From WLMZ01 sp043753895 (GTDB lineage Bacteria; Actinomycetota; Acidimicrobiia; Acidimicrobiales; Ilumatobacteraceae): DNA of 64,000 nucleotides. Under the pieces are notes generated by a model. The model ran no database searches. It was not told the origin of the DNA and worked only from the letters and a program-made list of their open reading frames with translations. How positions within the stretch are numbered: position 1 is the first letter of the stretch; each line of letters opens with the position of its first letter. The stretch spans positions 1 to 64,000 of the forward strand of contig JAYUWK010000037.1 of NCBI GenBank assembly GCA_043753895.1. The letters are read 5' to 3'. Shown here in pieces: positions 42,267 to 54,430 of the stretch. A program made the position numbers and the translations under genes.

Positions 42267-44159
42267 GTGGCGACCGTGGATCTCGACGAACTGCTGGCCG
42301 GACTCGATGCCGACCAGCGCGACGCGGTCACCGTGACGGCATCTCCGCTGGCCATCGTTGCCGCCGCTGGTTCGGGCAAGACCACCGTGCTCACCCGCAG
42401 GATCGCGTATCGCATTGCCGCTGACGAAGACGTACAACCGCAACACGTGTTGGCGCTCACCTTCACCAATCAAGCAGCGAGCGAGCTGCAGAAGCGTCTC
42501 CGCCGTGTCGGTATGCGCGAACGGATCGAGGCCGGTACCTTTCACGCCGTCGCGCTGCGGCTCCTGCGGCAACGGGCCATCGACATGGATCAACGTCCCG
42601 CCGCCGTAGCGTCCGACCGGTTCCGACTGATGAACGAAGCACTGCGCGCTGCCGGCTCGAAGGCTGACCCTTCCGCAGTGCTCAACGACCTCGACTGGAC
42701 GCGAGCGCGTCGAATTGCTCCAGCAGCCGCTGCGACCGCTGCGCGGGGTGCCGGGCGCCGAATCATCCTCGGTGCTGCGGAGTTTTCGTCAGTCGCCCAG
42801 GCCTACGCCACGGTCAAGACCCGACGAGGTGTGGTCGACTTCGACGACCTGCTCGAACAGGCCCTGGCTGCGCTCGAGAACGACAAACAATGGGCGGCGG
42901 GCATCCGTTGGCGATTCCGTCATCTCTTCGTCGACGAGAGCCAAGACCTCAACCCGTTGCAGTTCGCGTTTCTCGAGGCGGTTCGCGACGGCCGCAGCGA
43001 CCTGTGTCTCGTGGGCGATCCCCGGCAGGCAATCTTTGGATTCAACGGCGCCGACCCCACCATCATGGACAACGTCGAGGAGTTGTATCCCGGCATCACC
43101 ATCAGCCGGCTCACACGCAACTATCGCTGCACACCCCAGATCATCGCTGCTGCGCGCGGTGTGCTGCTTCGATCCGACCAAACCGACGACGCCGTGGCCG
43201 TGCCCGCCGACGGTGTTGGTGTGCGTGTCGTCGAACTCGCCGACGACGCAGCCGAGAACACCGCGGTAGCTCGGCTGCTACGCGACGTGGTCGGCACGCA
43301 GCGCTCGTGGCGGAGTTGCGCGGTACTCGCACGGACCGTCGTACAACTCAATGCAGTGAGCCAGGCACTCACACGCGCTGGGGTACCCTCGAACCTGCAG
43401 GGCCGCACAGGAGCACGTCGCGCCTTTGGCGCAGCGCTCGCAGAGGCGCACGCCTGCCGAACGCCCGCCGACCTCGGACAGTGGGTCGAACGCGTCGCCG
43501 ACGATACGGCTGCCGATCCGATTCGCGCACGGGTGGCCGAGACCGCCGATCGCTTCCTCGCTCAACGCAGCGGCTTGTCATTTCGCGCATGGATCGAGTT
43601 GCACTCCCCGTTCGACGATATCGAGAATTCCGAGCCCGACGACGCCGTCGACCTGCTCACCTTCCATGGCGCCAAGGGTCGCGAGTGGCAGACCGTGGTC
43701 ATCGTCGGAGCCGAACAGGGTCTCATTCCACACGCCACCGCAACCACCGCGACGCAGCGCAACGAGGAAGCTCGTTTGCTCTATGTGGCCTGCACGCGCG
43801 CTCGCGAGCAGCTCATCATCATGTGGGCGGCGCAACGAAACGGTCGACCATCGCAGCCATCGCCGCTTCTTGCCGATCTCGACACCTCAGTCGATGAAGT
43901 CTTCGTCGGGTCGCCAATGCCACGAATCTCGCGTCCGGCCGCGGATCCGGTGCTCACTGCACTCCTCGAATGGCGGGCCAACGCGGCCAAGGCGGCGCAG
44001 GTGATGCCGGCCGCAATCTGCTCCGATCAGTCGTTGCGCGCTGTTGCTGCAGCCCGACCCGCCACCGTGGACGAGGTCATTGCACTCACCGATCTCGGAC
44101 CCGTGTCCGCGGCCCGAATTGCGCCACGCATGCTCGCTGCTCTCAGTCGAGCGCTGTAG
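42267..44159 (+). CDS. UvrD/Rep-type helicase with C-terminal HRDC-like domain (UvrD2-like)
   Basis: A 630-residue superfamily-1 DNA helicase. Motifs in order: Walker A AAAGSGKTTVLTRRIAYR (about 31-48), TFTNQAASELQKR (Ia), Walker B with LFVDESQD (about 219-226), DPRQAIFGFNG, LTRNYRC (IV), HGAKGREWQTVVIVGAEQG (V), EEARLLYVACTRAREQ (VI). The last 60 residues, with LTDLGPVSAARIAPRML, look like an HRDC domain as in mycobacterial UvrD2. So it likely unwinds DNA 3' to 5' in repair. It starts with GTG at 42267; the C-terminus overlaps the end of the thioesterase gene by 17 bases. Confidence 0.93.
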   Translation: MATVDLDELLAGLDADQRDAVTVTASPLAIVAAAGSGKTTVLTRRIAYRIAADEDVQPQHVLALTFTNQAASELQKRLRRVGMRERIEAGTFHAVALRLLRQRAIDMDQRPAAVASDRFRLMNEALRAAGSKADPSAVLNDLDWTRARRIAPAAAATAARGAGRRIILGAAEFSSVAQAYATVKTRRGVVDFDDLLEQALAALENDKQWAAGIRWRFRHLFVDESQDLNPLQFAFLEAVRDGRSDLCLVGDPRQAIFGFNGADPTIMDNVEELYPGITISRLTRNYRCTPQIIAAARGVLLRSDQTDDAVAVPADGVGVRVVELADDAAENTAVARLLRDVVGTQRSWRSCAVLARTVVQLNAVSQALTRAGVPSNLQGRTGARRAFGAALAEAHACRTPADLGQWVERVADDTAADPIRARVAETADRFLAQRSGLSFRAWIELHSPFDDIENSEPDDAVDLLTFHGAKGREWQTVVIVGAEQGLIPHATATTATQRNEEARLLYVACTRAREQLIIMWAAQRNGRPSQPSPLLADLDTSVDEVFVGSPMPRISRPAADPVLTALLEWRANAAKAAQVMPAAICSDQSLRAVAAARPATVDEVIALTDLGPVSAARIAPRMLAALSRAL

Positions 44160-44982
44160 AGCCCGACGCTGCTGCGCCATCGCTGGCGTTGTCGCTGGCG
44201 TTGTCGGTGGCGTTGTTGGTGGCGTTGTCGGTGTCGGCCGCCGATTCGTTGCCGACCCGAAGCTTGAGCAGGCGCTCGAACACCTCTGGCTTCATCGAGA
44301 TGAACAGTCCTACGGCCTCGGCGCACAGCGTGTCGCCCACCAAGAGTTCGGCGCTGGCGTAGATCTTGCGACCCTCGACACGGTCGAGCCGACCGACGAA
44401 GCGCACCTCACGGAACAACGGCGTCGGTGATCGGTAAGAAATCGTGAGCCGACCCGTCATTCCGGGCTGCCCAGATTGCGCCTGAGCGAAGCCGAGAATC
44501 TCGTCGAACCCAGCTGCGATGAAGCCACCGTGCAGACACCCGGGTGGGCCCTCATATGCCGCACCGTACGTGCACGTGGCCGTCACATCGCCCTTGGCGT
44601 CGAAGCGCACGCTGATGGGCGGCGCCAGCGGATTCAGGACACCGATGAACGGACTGAAATCGATGAAGCTCTGATGCCCGTTTGCCAACGAGCCTTCGGC
44701 GACACCGACATAGCCGCGGCCGTGTGACTGCTCCTGCAGCAGCGCTGCTGCCTGCTTGACAAGCGCGGCCGCGTCTTCGAGCTGCACATCGTCGGCCGTG
44801 CTGCGCATAAGCTCGTCGATGATGATGCGCGTGGCTGCGGCCAGTTCGGCGCGCGATCCGGTGGGCATGGTGTTGCCGACGAGGCGCGCATTAATGGCAT
44901 CGCGCATCGTGGCCGGCCCACGCCGACCCGAGAAGGGATGGTCCTCGGGCAGGCCCGCAACGGGATCGACGTCGTTGCTCAT
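44143..44982 (-). CDS. PaaI-type hotdog-fold thioesterase with Asn/Ala/Ser repeat tail
   Basis: 279 residues from ATG at 44982. A hotdog thioesterase domain occupies about 100-240: CTYGAAYEGPPGCLHGGFIAAGFDE carries the G-x-x-H-G-G motif, and LTISYRSPTPLFREV follows. It should hydrolyse acyl-CoA thioesters. The first ~80 residues are an unusual extra part, and after the domain lies an 18-residue Asn/Ala/Asp/Ser repeat (ATNNATDNASDNASDG) of unknown role. Its start overlaps the ExoIII gene stop by four bases, so the two form a unit. Confidence 0.85.
   Translation of the reverse strand: MSNDVDPVAGLPEDHPFSGRRGPATMRDAINARLVGNTMPTGSRAELAAATRIIIDELMRSTADDVQLEDAAALVKQAAALLQEQSHGRGYVGVAEGSLANGHQSFIDFSPFIGVLNPLAPPISVRFDAKGDVTATCTYGAAYEGPPGCLHGGFIAAGFDEILGFAQAQSGQPGMTGRLTISYRSPTPLFREVRFVGRLDRVEGRKIYASAELLVGDTLCAEAVGLFISMKPEVFERLLKLRVGNESAADTDNATNNATDNASDNASDGAAASGSTALD
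44172..44236. repeat. Tandem repeat coding for the thioesterase tail
   Basis: Units of GTTGTCGCTGGC and GTTGTTGGTGGC with close variants repeat at 12-base steps over about 65 bases and give ATDN/ASDN tetrapeptides. Frame is kept. Confidence 0.7.
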
Positions 44983-45755
44983 CCGTCGACCAAATCGGCC
45001 AACACCGGTGCATGATCGCTGGGCGAGGTGCCCTTGCGCGCATTGCGATCGATGACGCAGAACGCACTCCGCTCGAGCACCGACGCCGTGCCAAGGATCA
45101 AATCGATACGCAGTCCGCGTCCCATGTGGAAATCGCCCGCCCGATAGTCCCACCACGAATAGAGCTTGGGCTCGGGATGATGATGCCTGAAGATGTCCGA
45201 CATCCCCCACGCACACAGCGCTTCCAGTTCTTCGCGTTCGGGGGGGCTGACGTGAGTGGACCCAACCATCTTCGATGGGTCGTGTACATCGCGATCCTCG
45301 GGTGCGATGTTGAAGTCGCCGGTGACGATCACGTCGTCAGACGGTGATGAGTTCTGGGCCACGTGTGCACGGAGCCGTTGCATCCACTCCAGTTTGTACT
45401 GATAGTGGTCGTGGTCGAGCGACCTGCCGTTCGGCACGTAGACCGACGTAACTCGAACACCCCCACATGTTGCGGTAATCAAGCGGGCCTCGGCATCGGG
45501 CGGCTCGCCATCGGCGAAGTTCGCAACCACATCGTCGAGTCCGACCTTGGACAGAATGGCGACGCCGTTCCACTGACCCTGCCCGTGATGCGCGCCCTCG
45601 TAGCCCATTGCCTGAAACGTGAGCGATGGAAACGCATCGTCGGCGAGCTTGGTTTCCTGCATGCACAACACATCGGGCTGCACATCAGCGAGCCATTCCT
45701 CGACCCTCGGTAGTCGGGCCTTGAGCGAATTCACGTTCCAAGTTGCGACGCGCAT
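44979..45755 (-). CDS. xthA: Exodeoxyribonuclease III (AP endonuclease)
   Basis: 258 residues from ATG at 45755. All family motifs are visible: ATWNVNSLKARL (about 4-15), QETKLAD (Glu metal ligand), TSVYVPNGRSLD, VTGDFNIAPEDRD (Asp/Asn), and SPSDHAPVLADL with the catalytic Asp-His at the end. It removes AP sites and 3' blocks in base-excision repair. A GTG two codons before is in frame but the ATG fits the family start. It overlaps the thioesterase start by four bases and begins 2 bases after the ribonuclease gene ends. Confidence 0.94.
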   Translation of the reverse strand: MRVATWNVNSLKARLPRVEEWLADVQPDVLCMQETKLADDAFPSLTFQAMGYEGAHHGQGQWNGVAILSKVGLDDVVANFADGEPPDAEARLITATCGGVRVTSVYVPNGRSLDHDHYQYKLEWMQRLRAHVAQNSSPSDDVIVTGDFNIAPEDRDVHDPSKMVGSTHVSPPEREELEALCAWGMSDIFRHHHPEPKLYSWWDYRAGDFHMGRGLRIDLILGTASVLERSAFCVIDRNARKGTSPSDHAPVLADLVDG

Positions 45756-45757
45756 GG

Positions 45758-47221
45758 TCACGACCGAACTGACTTGGCGGCACCCGTTCGACGGGGCGCG
45801 GTCTTGGCGGGCGTTGCAGCCTTACGGGGTTGCGCGGCCGCCGCCGGTTGCGTGACTGCGGCCGGTTGCGTGACCGGAACAGATACTTTCTTCGGAGCGC
45901 GTGAGGGCTTCGGCGTCGGTGCCGCTACGGCAGGTGCAGCGATGGGAGCAGCCGACTTCGCGGCTCGTTTCGCCTTCGTCGTGGTTGCCGCCCTCTTGAC
46001 GACCGTCGGCGGCTGGGCGCGCCTTGTTGCGGTCGCTGGCTTCGCGTCGGCGGCCGCAGGCGCTACAGCTTTGGGGGCGCGACCTCGCTTCGCCGGCGCG
46101 GCCGCCTTGGACGCAGGAACGGCGACAACGGCTACAACATCGGGCGCGACCGCCTGCTTGCGACCCGCTTGTTTGCGAGGCGCCGGTGCTGGAGCCGTCG
46201 TTTCGGTGACCTCGCTCGCAGATGGCGGCACAACCTTGTTGGTGCCGCCACGCCGACCGCGAGCCGGTGCTGCCGGCGCCGCCGCAGGCGCCATCGCCGG
46301 AACGGCAAGATCGATACTGCGACGGCCTGCTGCGAAGCTGTGCACGACCAAGGTGACAGTTTCTCCCAGCGCCATCGCCTCACGCGCGCTGCGTGGCGCT
46401 GGATCTGCCATCAGACGAAGCGGCACATAGCCATGTGCATCACCCATCAACACGTAGGCACCGTGAGATGAGTAGCTGTCGACTACGGCCTGCACGGGGG
46501 TGCCGACTGGATGATGCTCGACGAACGACAAGAACGCGAGCAGGTCGTTGGCCGACTTTGGCGCCGCAGGCTTGTCGGTGTGGCGATCGGGCTGCCGGTC
46601 GGCGGCGCGCTCGGACGACGCCGGTTCGGCACGCGTCGCTCGTTTCGCTCCGGGCATCACCGCACCTGGCGGGGCCGACTTGGGGATAGGCATCGGCGCA
46701 TCGGCCGAGAGGGATGGCGCGTCGGAAACCGCCTTGCTGGCGCGCCGCCTTCCGGGGGACTTCTCGACGACCTTTTGTTCCTTGACCGAACGGCGACTGA
46801 CCGGGCCCCGAACCGGCGTGCGGTTCACGAACACCCAGCCCACGTGGGGCACCGGCTTCCCACCGACGAGTCGACCGTCGTCGAAGAGCCACGCGTACTC
46901 CCCGTGGAACTCCTGATAGCTGTCGTTCGACAAGATGGTTGCCTTCACCTTTTGAGCGATGCTCAAGATGAATCCATCACCGCGGCCCACGGCACCGGCC
47001 GGCGGCGCCACGAAGGCATTCGTCTCGATGGCGCGCTCGAACTCAGGCACTTCGCTCGCGTCGATACGGTGACCGAATGTCGCGTCGACAACCACAGTGA
47101 TGAGGGCTTCGGGGTGATCAGCGCGGTACGCGTCGACTGCTTCGTTGAGTTGTTTGAGGCTTGGCGCGGTTCGGCCCTCTGTGGCCAAATTGGAGCCGTC
47201 GACGATGACGTGAAGAGGCAT
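45758..47221 (-). CDS. Zc3h12a-like NYN ribonuclease with S1-type RNA-binding domain and Lys/Ala/Pro tail
   Basis: 487 residues from ATG at 47221; the longer open frame at the start is not protein-like. The N-terminal NYN/PIN-like domain shows VIVDGSNLATEGR (first Asp of the site), VVVDATFG, VGRGDGFILSIAQ and TILSNDSYQEF with the later Asp, matching the RNase_Zc3h12a pattern. From about 255-335 lies an S1-like RNA-binding part (GTPVQAVVDSYSSHGAYVLM). The remaining ~150 residues are Ala/Pro/Lys-rich and resemble a histone-H1 tail (KRAAKSAAPIAAPAV). Inference: an endoribonuclease held on RNA or nucleoid by its tail. It ends 2 bases from the ExoIII start. Confidence 0.82.
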   Translation of the reverse strand: MPLHVIVDGSNLATEGRTAPSLKQLNEAVDAYRADHPEALITVVVDATFGHRIDASEVPEFERAIETNAFVAPPAGAVGRGDGFILSIAQKVKATILSNDSYQEFHGEYAWLFDDGRLVGGKPVPHVGWVFVNRTPVRGPVSRRSVKEQKVVEKSPGRRRASKAVSDAPSLSADAPMPIPKSAPPGAVMPGAKRATRAEPASSERAADRQPDRHTDKPAAPKSANDLLAFLSFVEHHPVGTPVQAVVDSYSSHGAYVLMGDAHGYVPLRLMADPAPRSAREAMALGETVTLVVHSFAAGRRSIDLAVPAMAPAAAPAAPARGRRGGTNKVVPPSASEVTETTAPAPAPRKQAGRKQAVAPDVVAVVAVPASKAAAPAKRGRAPKAVAPAAADAKPATATRRAQPPTVVKRAATTTKAKRAAKSAAPIAAPAVAAPTPKPSRAPKKVSVPVTQPAAVTQPAAAAQPRKAATPAKTAPRRTGAAKSVRS

Positions 47222-47242
47222 AACACTGCCAGTCAAGCATCT

Positions 47243-47911
47243 ATGGAGTGCTGCACCTACGATCCTCGTGTGTTCACTGCAGTGCTCTGGGATTTCGGCG
47301 GCGTCATCTTGTCGAGTCCGTTCGAAGCGTTCAACCACTACGAGGCCCGGGTCGGACTCCCCCATGACTTCATTCGCACGGTCAACGCAACCAGCCCCGA
47401 TACCAATGCCTGGGCTCGACTCGAGCGCAATGAATTCACCCCGGTCGAGTTCGATCGGGCGTTTGCGCTCGATTCCGCAGCGTTGGGCCACGAGGTGCGC
47501 GGCGCCGAGGTCCTCGCCCTCCTCGCTGGCGACATTCGCCCGGAGATGGTGGCCGCGCTCGACGCGGTAAAGGCCGCGGGCTTCAAGACCGCGTGCCTCA
47601 CCAACAACGTCGTCGCGAGCGATGCCGAATCCATCGCCGTTCGCGCCGACCGTTCCGTGGCGCTCGCTGCCGTGATGGTCCGCTTCGACGCCATCGTCGA
47701 GAGCAGCAAGGTCGGCGTGCGCAAACCCGAGCCGCGTTTTTACGAGATCGCCTGCGAGCGGCTCGGCGTCGTGCCCAGCGAATGCATCTTCCTCGACGAC
47801 CTGGGCATCAACCTGAAACCGGCCGCCGCAATGGGTATGAGGACCATCAAGGTCGTCGACCCCGCTACTGCGCTCGACGAATTGGCTGCTGCTACCGGCC
47901 TCACGTTCTGA
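47243..47911 (+). CDS. HAD-IA family phosphatase
   Basis: 222 residues from ATG at 47243; GTG at 47270 (VFTAVLWDFGGVI) is an alternative start. HAD motif I is WDFGGVI with the first Asp as nucleophile and G in place of the second acid, like other HAD-IA proteins of the epoxide-hydrolase/YihX group. Motif II is CLTNNV with Thr, motif III is KVGVRKPEPRFYE with Lys, and IFLDDLGINLKPA is motif IV. Phosphatase or phosphonatase activity on small metabolites is likely. Divergent from the ribonuclease gene. Confidence 0.88.
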   Translation: MECCTYDPRVFTAVLWDFGGVILSSPFEAFNHYEARVGLPHDFIRTVNATSPDTNAWARLERNEFTPVEFDRAFALDSAALGHEVRGAEVLALLAGDIRPEMVAALDAVKAAGFKTACLTNNVVASDAESIAVRADRSVALAAVMVRFDAIVESSKVGVRKPEPRFYEIACERLGVVPSECIFLDDLGINLKPAAAMGMRTIKVVDPATALDELAAATGLTF

Positions 47912-47939
47912 CGCTTATTGGTCGCGAACCCGAACGGGG

Positions 47940-51557
<3,618 letters not shown>

Positions 51558-51658
51558 CGCTGTTGATCGTATCGGCCAACGGGGGACCGAACAGGCCACA
51601 CGGTGGTCGTGGGCAGGCATGACGCAGGCCGTCAGCCACGCGTGAGACAACTGACACC

Positions 51659-51688
51659 TTGAATTGAGAAAGCGTGTACTTATATAAT
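51659..51688 (+). promoter_or_regulatory. Sigma-70-type promoter with leaderless start
   Basis: TTGAAT (51659-51664) and TATAAT (51683-51688) lie 18 bases apart, close to consensus. The expected transcription start 7-8 bases on is 51695/51696, at the ATG of the cupredoxin gene. The alternative ATG at 51687 is inside the -10 box and cannot be on this transcript. Confidence 0.75.
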
Positions 51689-51695
51689 GTTGCCT

Positions 51696-52118
51696 ATGCA
51701 GTCCCGAACGCTCAGCAACTCACTCCGTCCCCGTTCCGTTGTCACCCGGTTGTTGATCGTCAGCGCGGCCGCCTTGTCGTTCAGCGCCTGCTCGAGTAGC
51801 TCGTCGAGCAGCGGTCCAGCGGCCACCGTGCCCGCCGATGTCGGCCTACAGGTCGTCGCCGGACCCGGCATCAAGTTCGATGCTCCCGCCTATACCGCCA
51901 AGTCCGGCGACGTGAAGGTGCTATACACCAACCGCGACAGCCAGCGCCACACGCTCGCCATTGTCGACTCCACTGGGAAGACGCTTCCCGGCGAGATGGA
52001 AGTTGTGAAGAGCGGCTCGACCGATGTGAAGACCTACGCACTTGCTGCTGGCACGTACAAGCTCATCTGCACCGTGCCCGGCCACAACGCAATGAAGGCC
52101 ACTCTCACCGTCAGCTGA
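51696..52118 (+). CDS. Secreted cupredoxin lipoprotein
   Basis: 140 residues from the ATG at 51696. A basic start (QSRTLSNSLRPRSVV), a hydrophobic core and the lipobox SFSACSS (Cys at about 32) anchor it outside the membrane. After a Ser linker the domain has the blue-copper ligands of the plastocyanin/amicyanin group: His in SQRHTLAI, then Cys, His and Met in ICTVPGHNAM, with spacing C-x4-H-x2-M. It probably carries electrons to or from respiratory enzymes. The promoter reads straight into the start codon. Confidence 0.9.
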   Translation: MQSRTLSNSLRPRSVVTRLLIVSAAALSFSACSSSSSSSGPAATVPADVGLQVVAGPGIKFDAPAYTAKSGDVKVLYTNRDSQRHTLAIVDSTGKTLPGEMEVVKSGSTDVKTYALAAGTYKLICTVPGHNAMKATLTVS

Positions 52119-52148
52119 GGCTGGACGCTGCGCACCCGACATCGCTTC

Positions 52149-52189
52149 GTGAATGCTGAGCGCATCACAACCGTGCGATCAGCATTCAC
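52149..52189. terminator. Bidirectional terminator hairpin
   Basis: GTGAATGCTGA (52149-52159) and TCAGCATTCAC (52179-52189) are perfectly complementary, and CGCA/TGCG inside extends the stem to 15 pairs with one mismatch. It separates the convergent cupredoxin and molybdopterin genes. No strong U-tract. Confidence 0.65.
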
Positions 52190-52204
52190 CGAGCGGCACC
52201 GACG

Positions 52205-54367
52205 TCAGCGCACAACGCGGAGGTGCACGGGGACGGCGCTCATGACGGGCATGCCGGTGAATGGGTCGTAGCCGCTGTCGGTGTCGACCAGCATCGAGGT
52301 CGTGGAGCCGTTCACCGACAACTCCCCGGGCTGGTCGGGCAGGCCACCCCACGCGTGCGCCATGGATATGGTGCCGGGACGAATGTCGTCGGCACCCTTG
52401 ACGATGGCACGAATCGCACCGCGCGGTGACGCCAGCTCCACAGTGTCTCCATTGGCGATGCCAGCCGCGACCAGGTCACTCGGGTGCATGTGCGCGAAGT
52501 TCGTGCCCTCCTTCTCGCGGAGGTCCGAGATCTCGCGACCGCTCGAGTTGAAGACGCTCTTCAGCCGTCGGCTCGTCATCCGGAAGGTGTGGTGCGCCGG
52601 ATCGAAGCCGGCGATCACCTGCGCACTGCTGACCTCGGCAAACACCTCGCGGAGTTCTGCGCCGATGCCATCGGGCATCAACTCCAGGCGAGCGGTCACC
52701 GACGGATCTGCCTCCTCGACGATGGTCGCCAACTCCGGATACAGGCGCCCACCCGGATTGGCGCGCACGTCGGCCAGCGGCACCTTCGAACGGGCGTAGA
52801 TAAGGTCGAGAACATCGTCGGCGGTCACGTTTGCGCCGGGCTCGATGCCGCCTCCTGGGAGGGCGATGGTGACGCCGAGGCGTGACGCAATCTCCGTGTA
52901 GACCTGCCACTCCTGACGCATCTCGGGTTCGGGTTGCAACACCGCTGGCGTGTAGTTGGTGTACGCCTCGGCGAACCAGCGGTCGATGGTGGTGGGCACG
53001 TCGGGGCGCTCGAGGCTGAGCGTGCTCGCAATCACATAATGGGCCAAGGCTGCAGTTGCCGACATGTTCGCGTCGATGACCACATGCAGATCGAGCGAGC
53101 GCAACGCCTCTACTGTCTTGCGTTGATCAGGAAAGGCGACCACGGGATTTCCGCCGACGGTGAGCAGCGCGCGCACCTGACCCTCGCCCTCGATGAGGAT
53201 CTCGTCAGGCAACGTGCTGGTGGGTGCTTCGCCACGGTGTGAGTACAGATTGCGCACTCGCTGCGGATCGCCCTTGCTGAGGTACTGCGGCATCGGCGGC
53301 ATCGGCTGCGCACGCACCACGCCGGGTGGTGTGAGCACTCCACCGGGATTCAGCAGCGGCTCGCCAGCGCGCACATAGCGCCCGCACAGGGTGTTGAGGC
53401 AGACGCTGAGATGCTCGGTGAGCGTGCTGTGCGGGGCCATGTTCGGGCCGGTACCCGCGCTCACCGATCCGGTGGGGCCCTCGGCGAACAGGCGGGCAGC
53501 CTCGCGCACCTGATCGGCCGGAACACCGGCGCGTTGCTCGACGTGCTCGGGCGTGAACGCGTCGACGGCGGCGCGCATTTCGTCGAGTCCGTTCACCCAG
53601 CGAGACACGAAGTCATGGTCGATGGCGTCGCGCAGCAACACTTCGCGAATGATGCCGGCGAGCAGTGTGGGGTCTTCGCCCGGCTTCACCTGCAAGAACA
53701 GATCGGCATAGTGCGCGAGTTCGGTTCGGCGAGGATCGATGACGATGAGGCGCAAGCCGTTGGCCTTGGCGCGACGAAGACGCACCAGCGGGTTGAAGCT
53801 CGGCAGCCCGCCCGGAAAACTGTAGGTGCTGACCAAGGTGTTGCAGCCGATCACCATCGCGACAGCGCTCGATTCGAAGGGCTGCACGCCGGCAAGCCAC
53901 GAGCCATGCCGCATCGGTGCCACGAACTTGGCCGGTTGGTCGATGCTCGCAGAGGTGTAGAAGCTCGGTGAGCCAATGGCCAGATGGAAGGCCTTCGCGA
54001 CGGGGAGACCGGTGGCGTTCTGATACGCAGCAGTACCGCAGTAGGTGGCCAGCGTACGCGGGCCGTGCCGTTCGATGAGTCCGGCGATCTGGTCGGCGAT
54101 CTCGTCGAAAGCCAGCGAGGTGGGGATCGGCTCGAAGCCACCACCGAGGCGCTTCATCGTGTGATGGAGCCTGGCATCGTGATGGTGCTGGTCGCCGAGG
54201 TGGCGACCCTTGATGCACGTATAGCCCTCGTACATCGGGTCGTCGATCACACCACGCACGGCCATCACCCGGTTCGCAGCGATGTCGACATCGACATCGA
54301 TCGCGCAACCGGCGTGACAGAACCGGCAAAACGAACGACGTGTCTCGACAGCAGTCTCAGACTCCAA
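52205..54367 (-). CDS. Molybdopterin oxidoreductase (DMSO reductase/formate dehydrogenase superfamily)
   Basis: A 720-residue, soluble single-subunit member with an N-terminal [4Fe-4S] site, SFCRFCHAGCAID and YTCIKGR (Cys-x2-Cys-x3-Cys and a later Cys), followed by a Mo-bis(MGD) domain with VIGCNTLVSTYSFPGG and VIDPRRTELAHYAD, and the C-terminal molydopterin-binding domain ending near GMPVMSAVPVHLRVV. No twin-arginine signal is seen, so it is probably cytoplasmic. At the place of the usual Cys/SeCys/Ser ligand the sequence reads YTSASIDQPAKF, without Cys, so the ligand is unclear. Substrate unknown; no partner subunit genes adjoin it. Confidence 0.88.
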   Translation of the reverse strand: MESETAVETRRSFCRFCHAGCAIDVDVDIAANRVMAVRGVIDDPMYEGYTCIKGRHLGDQHHHDARLHHTMKRLGGGFEPIPTSLAFDEIADQIAGLIERHGPRTLATYCGTAAYQNATGLPVAKAFHLAIGSPSFYTSASIDQPAKFVAPMRHGSWLAGVQPFESSAVAMVIGCNTLVSTYSFPGGLPSFNPLVRLRRAKANGLRLIVIDPRRTELAHYADLFLQVKPGEDPTLLAGIIREVLLRDAIDHDFVSRWVNGLDEMRAAVDAFTPEHVEQRAGVPADQVREAARLFAEGPTGSVSAGTGPNMAPHSTLTEHLSVCLNTLCGRYVRAGEPLLNPGGVLTPPGVVRAQPMPPMPQYLSKGDPQRVRNLYSHRGEAPTSTLPDEILIEGEGQVRALLTVGGNPVVAFPDQRKTVEALRSLDLHVVIDANMSATAALAHYVIASTLSLERPDVPTTIDRWFAEAYTNYTPAVLQPEPEMRQEWQVYTEIASRLGVTIALPGGGIEPGANVTADDVLDLIYARSKVPLADVRANPGGRLYPELATIVEEADPSVTARLELMPDGIGAELREVFAEVSSAQVIAGFDPAHHTFRMTSRRLKSVFNSSGREISDLREKEGTNFAHMHPSDLVAAGIANGDTVELASPRGAIRAIVKGADDIRPGTISMAHAWGGLPDQPGELSVNGSTTSMLVDTDSGYDPFTGMPVMSAVPVHLRVVR

Positions 54368-54430
54368 GCGGCTACCCCCGGCTCAACTGACTCGACGGTA
54401 GCCGCAACGCGACTGCGCTGGCGAGGACGA

